A stretch of 64,000 nucleotides of DNA from Patellaria atrata CBS 101060. Taxonomy: Eukaryota > Ascomycota > Dothideomycetes > Patellariales > Patellariaceae. The stretch's first letter is position 1; each line of letters starts with the position of its first letter. The position numbers and the translations under genes are program-made. This document shows positions 56,233 to 64,000 of the stretch, in pieces. The stretch spans positions 2,157,561 through 2,221,560 of the forward strand of contig MU006089.1 of NCBI GenBank assembly GCA_010093705.1, written 5' to 3'. The notes under the pieces were generated by a model. The model had not been told where the DNA came from. It saw nothing but the letters and a program-made list of their open reading frames with translations, and searched no databases.

Positions 56233-57153
56233 TGTGGTGAGAAGTGAAAGAATGTGTAAAGGGTTTGTGAGTTATCGAAGCTGAGTTCGAATAGATGTTG
56301 TGTTGAAGTTACTTTGATGTTGCTTTGATGTTACGTTGACGGTCGTTATATTGGGGAGAGATTGAGGTTGATGACTGGTGAGAATGAATTTTCTTTGTGT
56401 TGTTGAAGACGGGTTTGGAATGGGTGTCGAGGTCGGACGTGAAATGTTCGAGTTCCGGGTTGTTGTGATGACGCGCGCGTCTGAACGAGCAAGTTGTGCT
56501 TCGAAAGTAACAGATTATGTTCTCACTTGAAGAATCGCGATGCGAATTTCAAATAGAAAAATTTGTTGCGATAGAAGGTTGTTGAGCTGCTAATCGAAGA
56601 ACAATCGAAGAACAAACTGTGAGTGATGTTATTGTGGAAGATTGTTCGTGGCGCCCTCAAAGAAAACAAAAGGAAGCTTTCTCGCTTAATATCCGCTCCA
56701 GGGGATTTGCCGCGGAGCGAGAATGAAGCGAGAACTAGCGTTGATTACGTTATTATTCGCAACCGCTTTAGGCCTTTTTGACAAGTCCATGGTCCCTGTT
56801 ATCCTTGGATCCCGCTTTTCTGGCTGCGCTTGCCCTCAAGGTGCATGTGTGTTGCGGCAATGCGGCTCACCACGGCTGGATCTTTGCATGGCGTACACTT
56901 GAACGCGCTTCTTACCCAATCGTAGCCTATAACTATCCTGTAAACTTCAACAACTACCCGGCAAGCCCAATCATCCCCTTAACCCATCACTGTAACTAAC
57001 TTGAGGCTAGCGTGAGGTGTCCAGCAAGGTACTGTTCTTGGGGGGTGTAGGTAGGCGTCATCTACCTGTACAGGTACCTGACTGTTACCTAAAGGTAGTC
57101 TCGAAACTCCCCCATCCTCATAATACTCTCCTCCACGGAACACAGTTGTCGCT
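56233..57153. other. Divergent intergenic Ran GEF / phosphoesterase
   Basis: Promoter region of the Ran GEF gene (minus) and of the phosphoesterase gene (plus). An 11-nt direct duplication (atcgaagaaca) occurs near 56600. The AGGTA-type palindromes at 57063-57097 are listed separately. A plus-strand frame at 56778-56999 has no family features and is not called. Confidence 0.55.
57063..57097. promoter_or_regulatory. Paired palindromes TACCTGTACAGGTA and TACCTaaAGGTA
   Basis: A perfect 14-bp palindrome at 57063-57076 is followed by an inverted repeat TACCT-aa-AGGTA at 57086-57097. The centres are about 22 bp apart, or two helical turns. They lie 57-91 bp upstream of the phosphoesterase start codon, in leader or core promoter position. 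The symmetry suggests binding by a dimeric factor. The factor is unknown. Confidence 0.45.
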
Positions 57154-59104
57154 ATGATTGAAAGATCAAGGAATATTGTCATATCTCTCGTTTTCTTCGT
57201 CTCCGTATCGCACACAGCCCAACCATCAGCTCCTGCGCCTATTGCCGCACCTCTACGGGAGCTTCCCTGGGGCCAGCTCAATTTTCTCCATACTACGGAC
57301 ACTCACGGCTGGCACGGGGGTCATCTTCAAGAGTAGGTTTCAGGCCTCGTATCTACTCTTTCCCTTTGCTGATTTTCTCAGACCTTCCTTTTCAGCGGAC
57401 TGGGGAGATTACATTTCGTTTGCGAAGCACTTGCGCGACAGAGCCGATTTAGATGGATCGGATATCCTACTTATAGATACTGGTGATCGCGTAGAAGGAA
57501 ATGGCCTTTACGATGCTTCAGAACCGAAGGGAAAATACACGTTCGATATCTTCAAGGAGCAGACGATTGATGTAATATGTTCAGGCAATCATGAACTATA
57601 CAAGCGGAATTCCTCCGAAAATGAGTTCAACAAAACTGTCCCATTTTTTAAAGGCAACTACCTATCTTCAAATATCGACATCTACAGCCCCGTATCAGGA
57701 GTATTAGAACCACTTGCCCCACGTTTCAAAAAGTTTACCACCAAAAACCAAGGGATTCGCATCCTAGCTTTCGGGTTTCTATTCGACTTCAAAGGCAACG
57801 CGAATAATACAGTAGTACACACTGTAGAAGAGACTGTAAATGAAAAATGGTTCAAGGAGGCTATTCTAGATCGTGACGTTGACCTCATCGTTGTGATCGG
57901 CCATGTAGCTATTAGATCAAAAGAGTACGATCTGCTGTACCAAACCATACGGACTGTTCACTGGGATACGCCAATCCAATTCTTCGGCGGTCATACTCAT
58001 ATTCGCGATTATAAGATTTATGACAGCAAATCTGTCGCCATCGAAAGTGGGAGATATATGGAGACCATTGGATTCATGGCCATAAACGGTCTCCATACAC
58101 CTAAAAATGACGCGTCGAACGCTGCAGCTGAACTAAATTTTGCGCGCCGCTACATTGACAATAATCTGTATTCTTTACGGTATCACAGTAGAAAAAATGA
58201 GAGCACATTCACGACTGAGCATGGGCTTCAAGTATCACGAACCATTACGAAAGCTAGGAAGGCGCTTGAACTTGACAGAACGCATGGCTGCGCACCTCAA
58301 GACTTTTGGGTCAACCGTGTACCATATCCAAGCAATAACAGCATATTCACGCTACTAGAAAACGGTATATTACCCTCGCAGCTAAGCACAGCTACTCGCG
58401 CAGCAGAAGGCCACAAGGGTCTCGTCATCACTAATACTGGTGCATTGCGCTTCGATATATTTCGAGGTTCCTTCACTAAAGATAGTACATTCTTGGTATC
58501 ACCATTTACCAGCGGCTTCCGATATATCAAAGATGTACCAGTCCAATCCGCTAAACGTATCCTTGAATTACTGAACAATGAAGGACCGGTCCTAAGTCGA
58601 CTTCCCCATGCTAATGACTTACGGAGCCGACAGCTTGGTCTACCGTCACAAATGGACGGTCTTCCTACCTTTTCTAGGTCAGAAGCTGACAACTTCGAAC
58701 ACATTCGTGGTGATAGCCAGGCAGTTCTCGAAGATGACCAAGATCTTACCCCCGGCTATACAACCAAAGATGACGCTGGTACAGATGGTGATGATACCAT
58801 TCACTCTAGCATTGCCTTCTACGATATACCAAACTGTATTCAAGCAGGAATAGGCTTTGAGCTTACTCCGGACGGCTGGGGCTCTACCTTTTCAGCCTCT
58901 GTATACAACGATGAACCTGATGTCGTAGATGTCATATACAACGAGTTCATAGAACGTTATATTTTACTGGCCCTCGAATACTTAGGTGAGAATTACGAAG
59001 AAAATGATACAGAAGCTTATTTGCATGGTAAAACGTTGACAGATATCATCACCGACTGGGTTAGTGTGAACTGGCCTCCTGATGATAATGGGAGCTGTCC
59101 CTAA
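57154..59104 (+). CDS. Secreted metallophosphoesterase / 5'-nucleotidase-like protein
   Basis: Two exons, 57154-57332 and 57382-59104, over a 49-nt intron, total 1902 nt or 633 residues. Residues 1 to about 22 are a signal peptide ([20 protein letters not shown]). The calcineurin-like metal site is complete: [13 protein letters not shown] at about 45, [10 protein letters not shown] at about 92, CSGNHELY at about 127, VVIGHVAI at about 231 and [13 protein letters not shown] at about 261. The C-terminal region resembles the 5'-nucleotidase domain ([20 protein letters not shown]). It corresponds to the yeast YHR202W-type family, predicted vacuolar or extracellular phosphoesterases of uncertain substrate. 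The acceptor at 57381 restores the family-like [16 protein letters not shown]; a later CAG does not. The upstream palindromes may control it. Confidence 0.93.
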
Positions 59105-60531
59105 GAGCTTTAATTTGCAATTATTTTGTCGAGAACTGGACCTAGACCGCACATGATAAGTACTGTACGTGCTAGATGTAGAACTATTCTATTACCTCCA
59201 AGCAATGTTTTCCCCAACGCTGTCAAAACAAGGGTGATGGGCACTGCACACAAGCGGGTCTCGGCGCTCTACTGAGTACTATATCCTGCGTCAAGCAAGG
59301 TACGAGATATTTGTAAGGTTACCTTTACCTTTGTGCGAGCTTCTCATCCCCGTACAATTTTTGTTATCCCAACACCTCACAGAGTGAGAGCAGACGCGAA
59401 TAATTATTCATCAGATGCCAGAAAGGGCGATGGAGGATCGCCAAAACCGCTGCTTGAACTGGTTTCACATCCTGAATTTAGAAAGACCCCGCTGTGAGGC
59501 TGAACACCGATGATGCTATTTTTAGGGGGCCATATTGTAGCATGGCCCCAGCAATCACACAACATGGGCATGCCACGAACCCGCAAGCGTGATGTTTTAC
59601 TGCTGGCTTCGATGAGGAACGGAAAGGATATGGCCATGTATTGTTTGTATTTGTCATGTTGTACTTGTACAGTTTGGATGGGAGTATACCCGACGGTGGT
59701 TTCTTCAACGGCAGAAGCCGTAGTGTAATTCCGGTGAAGAATGGCAGCCTCATCAATCAACTGGTCATCCCGGATGCATCTGTCGCTGTGTTCCCCAGTC
59801 AGTTTGTGATGGTTCGCAGAGATGTTCTATTCATCTACTCTCCGGGTATCTAGCTCATGGAGAGCGTAACAGTATTCCGTACCTTTTGTACTTCCAAAAA
59901 GTTACACGGCATCACCAGTCCGTAGCGTTGGTTTGTCCTGGCTTCTGGGAAACGGCCCCCACGAAGCTCTGGCCCATGGTTTTGGGACGGCTGAACTACA
60001 GAGCGGGTGCGGGAGACAGACAAAGTCATTTTCCCTTCTCATGCACTTCCTCACCACGTTTCCAAATATTTTACAAGAAATTCACTGTGTTTCCTTCACT
60101 TTCGTTCAGCATACTTATACTTATCATCTAAGCCCCAGACGCGATTACTGCAACTTGGGGAATCGCCCGACCGCTCGTTCAAGTATCTATCGTTCGCTAT
60201 CCCACTACTCTTCTAATTAGTAGGCTGTGCTCGTTCTTCATTCATGCTAACTATAAACCAACTAATCCTGTTTTCAGTCCTCGAAAACAATTCAATGCTC
60301 ATCATTCTTGAAACTTCTCATTAGTGTACATAATTTCGAGTATCCTCTACGATACTCTAGCACCTACTCTCCTCTACACCTTACTCTACTCCCTAGTTAG
60401 GTTCCACCATACTAGAGGAAATACGCACTGTGAAAGCGATACCTGAAGCGCGAATAGACGTAAATTAGGACCTAAACTAGAGAACACACTCTTTCTATTC
60501 CTTCCCTGAACACCACCTCCTACGCCCCTCG
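59105..60531. other. Intergenic, promoter of DUF3433 gene
   Basis: About 1.4 kb. Overlapping open frames on both strands at 59404-59853 show no family features. Near 59315-59325 there is aaggttacctt, a related AGGT/ACCT inverted repeat, and near 59160 agtactgtac. The last 300 bp before 60532 are pyrimidine-rich leader-like sequence. No gene called. Confidence 0.5.
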
Positions 60532-63236
60532 ATGGAGCAGTTTCCAGCTGCCCTTCGAGCGGGCACCCCAGTTCTTGACCGGCAGGATAGCGTACCTACA
60601 CCTACGCGAGAACCGTCTACACCTCTATCCGCCGTATCTACTGTATCCACGAATGACCGTCTTTCCCAACTGTTCCCGAGATCAAATGCTCCGCTACGGT
60701 CCCGACCTCTATCAACACACACCAACAATGAACCTTCCCAACGTAACCAGCACCCCGCTCCCCTTACTCCGGCATCTCATGCCTACCAAATCCCAGAAGC
60801 TCCTGCTCCACCTTCATTCTCAAATCAAACGGCATACGACGCAGGAGACTACTTTAACAGGCAGGGTGCGCAACCGTCGTTCAAGAGCTCAAGAAAGGGG
60901 ACTCTGTTGAGTAGGCTTGGATCTCTTCGCCCATCTAGATCTAGACACTCAAAATACGGAGTACTTGGGGACACAGATACGAATGATAGCACATTGAAAA
61001 GCCCTAAAGGCCGATTAGGCGACCTCGAAGAAGATGATGGAGATAATGTAGACTTCGACATTAGTGGCTTCGAAGGACCTATCGCATTGAGGAATATCTC
61101 GGGGAAGTTGCAAAGATCACAGAGGGGGGAGAATACCGATGACGATACGCAAGATATTGTTCATGCGGGTTTAACTGCTGAATATCATGATCTTGAAGCT
61201 CGGGGCAAACCTGGGACACTCTTCGGGGGCATGGATACTGTTGTGACCGCCCCTTTTCTAGGAGGAAATCCGGAAACACAAGCACCGAGTCACCAAAGAG
61301 CTCTGTCGAACACTACCACGCCGTCGAGGATAGAGGCCCAGAGAGAAGCAGAAAAGACGGGAGAGATTCTTGCTGTTCCCGAGATTCCTGCAGTTGATAT
61401 CAGTAACTTTGGGGGCGGCGCTCTCGATAGCCATCAAGCATTGAACCCCACAGAGAGTGGTGCACAAGGAGACGCGAAGAAAAGCTATTATTTTCCTCCA
61501 GGTGAGAAATGTGATTTCCTGACAATTCAAAAACAATTGCTAACTATAATCCAGACCCCGATATGCCTTCATGGCGACCAATGTCTATGAATTGGTGGTA
61601 CATCACCATCCTCATCTGTATTGCTTTCGGTCTCGCCGGATTGCAAGAGTATATCTGTCAAATCTCAATGAGGAAAGCCAATGAAAATCAAGGATTGATT
61701 GAATTTAAAGATCCCAAAGAGATACCAACCATTCAATATTTTACCTGGAAATATGCTCCAACTATGATCCTCGTCAGTTATGGTATCTTATGGCAGATTT
61801 CGGATTTCGAGGTAAAGCGACTGGAACCGTACTATCAACTATCAAAGAAAACCGGTGCCACAGCTGAGGAATCACTGAACATGGACTATCTTACTTTTTT
61901 TTCGTATCTAACTCCCATAAAGGCCATTAGGTATCAACAATGGGCTGTGACCCTTTCGTCTCTGTCCACTTTAATTGCTGGCAGTCTTGTTCCAGTTTTG
62001 CAGTCAGCTTCCGTGGAGATGTATCCGAAAAAGAGTGAACGCGTCGAAGGCAGAATGAAATATGTCCGAATCGATCCCCCATGGTCCCGGACTGTGACAG
62101 CTGCACTCTGCTTTGTCGGTATCTGCGGTATTATTCTCCTGTTCCAACTGCGTCGTAAAAGTGGACTTCTGAGCGATCCCAAAGGCATTGCAGGCATAGC
62201 TGCTATGGCTACCAGGAGTCACATTCTCAGTGACTTCAACGGACTAGATACAGCTAATCACAATAAAATCCATAAGCAGCTAAAAAACCGCCGCTATATT
62301 CTCCATAAAAGCTCTCTCTGGCAGGGAGAGTATATCAAGCACACGGCCGCTGACCACAAATCCGACCAGAAACGGCCTGAGAACCCGCACCCACTCATGT
62401 TACGCCTCAAAGCTGGGGTGCCATATATCATATTCCTACTCGTATTTGCCGGCTTCATCCCCATTTGCATGTTCGTCGAAGGTGCCAACATCATTACAGA
62501 AAAGCTGCCTTGGTTTCTTACCGCGGTTGCTACCATTATCAAGTTGATCTGGAGTACTCTTGATTGCGATGTTAGGATGATAGAACCTTTCTATATCCTC
62601 TCCCGCCGTCACGCTTCACCCCGCACTCTTACCCTCGATTACACAGGCACCGTACCTGGCTGGCTGCCTATCAAAGCAGCTATTAACAGACACTACCTCG
62701 TCGCACTAGTTGGACTTGGCGCCGTGCTGACCGAAGTGCTTACAGTTTGCGTCTCATCGTTTAGCGTGGACGGAAAGAAGTTCATCTCCGGCAAAGGCGA
62801 CGAGCTAGATGACGACGAAAGTCAGGGTGATTCCCGCGACAACAGCGGCGAGACCTTCAAATCGTTTTGGGTGTCTTTCGGTCTCGCCCTCGGTATCCTC
62901 CTCTATCTCTTCCTCATCGCCTGCCTCGTCTATTTAAAACGTCGCCACAAGTTTCTGCCGCGCCAACCAGGAACCATCGCCTCAGTATTAGCGTTCATCC
63001 ACCAGAGCAAGATGTTGGTGGATTTCGTGAATACCGAAACGTTCAATAGTAAGCAAATGACTCAGTACTTGGAGCGTTTGCCGAAGACGTATGCGCTGGG
63101 TTGGTTTAGCGGCAGAGATGGCGAGGACCACTGCGGCGTCGATGAGGAGGAGATCTTGGCAGAGTATCAGCATGGTGTTGATTGGACGAAGAGTAGGTTG
63201 TTGGGTGGCCATATTGGGACGTGGGAGCATTATTAA
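60532..63236 (+). CDS. DUF3433 multi-pass membrane protein
   Basis: Two exons, 60532-61501 and 61555-63236, over a 53-nt intron (donor GTGAGA), total 2652 nt or 883 residues. Residues 1 to about 325 are a hydrophilic Ser/Thr/Pro-rich cytosolic region. The membrane part starts with WYITILICIAFGLAGLQEYI. Two similar modules follow, each with a TM pair, a conserved acidic motif and a further TM: ISDFEVKRLEPYYQLSKKTG then AEESLNMDYLTF, and CDVRMIEPFYILSRRHASP then LDYTG. The internal duplication is typical of the fungal DUF3433 family. An acidic loop (DELDDDESQGDSRDN) precedes the last helix (GLALGILLYLFLIACLVYL). Function is unknown; many members are predicted plasma-membrane proteins. An aataaa signal follows the stop at about 63266. 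Confidence 0.92.
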
Positions 63237-64000
63237 GACGGACAGGCGCCTCTTTCTTTTGGTAAATAAATAAATGGGAGTAAGGTGGGATATGTTGGGT
63301 TACAGGTAAGGTGTTTTGAAATGATCAATACTGGTTTATGTTTTTAGGCTGCGGAATATTTTGTGTATGGGATATCTAATGTTACGTTTATGTTGGGCGG
63401 ATATTGTGTCTATATTATACCCTATCTTTTAGCTGTTGATATAGCATTTACGGCAGTACGGTATTTTTATGGAATTCTGGGTGTCTCTTTTTGTATTATG
63501 TCACCAATCGAAATCATCTTTCGTAAAGCGCGATAAGCTTGCGGACATAATTCACACCGTTCTCTCAACCCAAGGATATAGGATCGCAAGAGATGTTGAA
63601 TAAACAACGTGGCCAATGTTTTTCATCTTCAATTGCGTTAGTAGGTAGTCCGTACCAGAAATCTTATTGGAACATCCACCAGATCCAATATGGAAGAGGA
63701 CGTCACTGGTAAATGAAAAGAAAAGTAAGTGACTACCTCACCCAGTTATACCACACGGATAACAAAACGTTGTATTTGTATTTCGACTGTCAAGAAGACG
63801 TATGCTATGATTGATTATGCTTTATATTAGATTCTCTTTATTAAACACTGGTGGCATGGGATGACAAGCATCAGCCGCCATACCCTATGGGGTCAGCCCA
63901 TTAAGCCGTGCAACAGACAAGGTCCCCATGTTCCTCCGGGAGTTGATGCCCAGACTCATCTTCTCTTTATATTTTCTGTTCTTCAAACATGACTGCATCT
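63237..64000. other. 3' flank to the window edge
   Basis: Contains overlapping aataaa/aaataaat polyadenylation-type signals at about 63264-63275 for the DUF3433 gene. Nothing else recognised up to 64000. Confidence 0.55.

Overview
The window is nuclear DNA of a filamentous ascomycete (Pezizomycotina). The strongest marker is a HEX1 gene, the Woronin-body core protein found only in that group. Short GT-AG introns (mostly 45-95 nt), an annexin with a Pro/Gln/Gly-rich head, an ERMES subunit and a DUF3433 membrane protein all fit. A Leotiomycete-like host is my guess, at low confidence. One assembly gap of 205 N lies at 17731-17935. I see no CRISPR, no rRNA, no intact tRNA, and no LTR or virus-like element.

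Layout from left to right. 1-5.4 kb: the 5' part of an RBR-type RING ubiquitin ligase (-), running off the left edge, then a CSC1/OSCA-type channel (-). 6.3-11.3 kb: an LRR-like protein (+) and an OCH1-type mannosyltransferase (+). 13.3-17.3 kb: a Pro/Gln-rich orphan (-) and an annexin (+). 17.9-19.6 kb: a secreted berberine-bridge-type flavo-oxidase (-). A 3.6 kb gene-poor stretch follows and holds a tRNA-like, SINE-like sequence. 23.3-28 kb: MDM34 (-) and HEX1 (-) with a very unusual AUG-free leader. 30.3-35.4 kb: RIO1 kinase (+), a small single-pass membrane protein (-) and an F-box/LRR-like protein (-). 38-46.7 kb: PDB1 (-), a two-TM orphan (-), PAF1 (-) and ARP8 (-). 47.7-52.9 kb: HER2/GatA (-) and UTP21 (+), divergent over 165 bp. 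54-63.2 kb: a Ran GEF of the RCC1 family (-), a secreted metallophosphoesterase (+) and a DUF3433 protein (+).

The content is mostly housekeeping: ribosome maturation (RIO1, UTP21), chromatin and transcription (ARP8, PAF1, RCC1), mitochondria (PDB1, HER2, MDM34), membranes and secretion (CSC1-like, OCH1, annexin, phosphoesterase). There is no operon-like or biosynthetic cluster logic. I rebuilt the gene models by hand by joining exons so that family-conserved sequence continues across each splice junction. Most complete multi-exon models sum to an exact multiple of three.

The observation most worth following is at HEX1. Upstream of its AUG, about 1.1-1.4 kb of the sense strand contains no ATG at all outside one intron. 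The frame in phase with HEX1 stays open across that intron for a further roughly 250 protein-like codons. This looks like an extended HEX1 isoform started at a non-AUG codon. Second-rank items are a run of three perfect hairpins over the stop codon of the Ran GEF, AGGTA-type palindromes just upstream of the phosphoesterase, and an in-phase duplicated exon in the annexin head.
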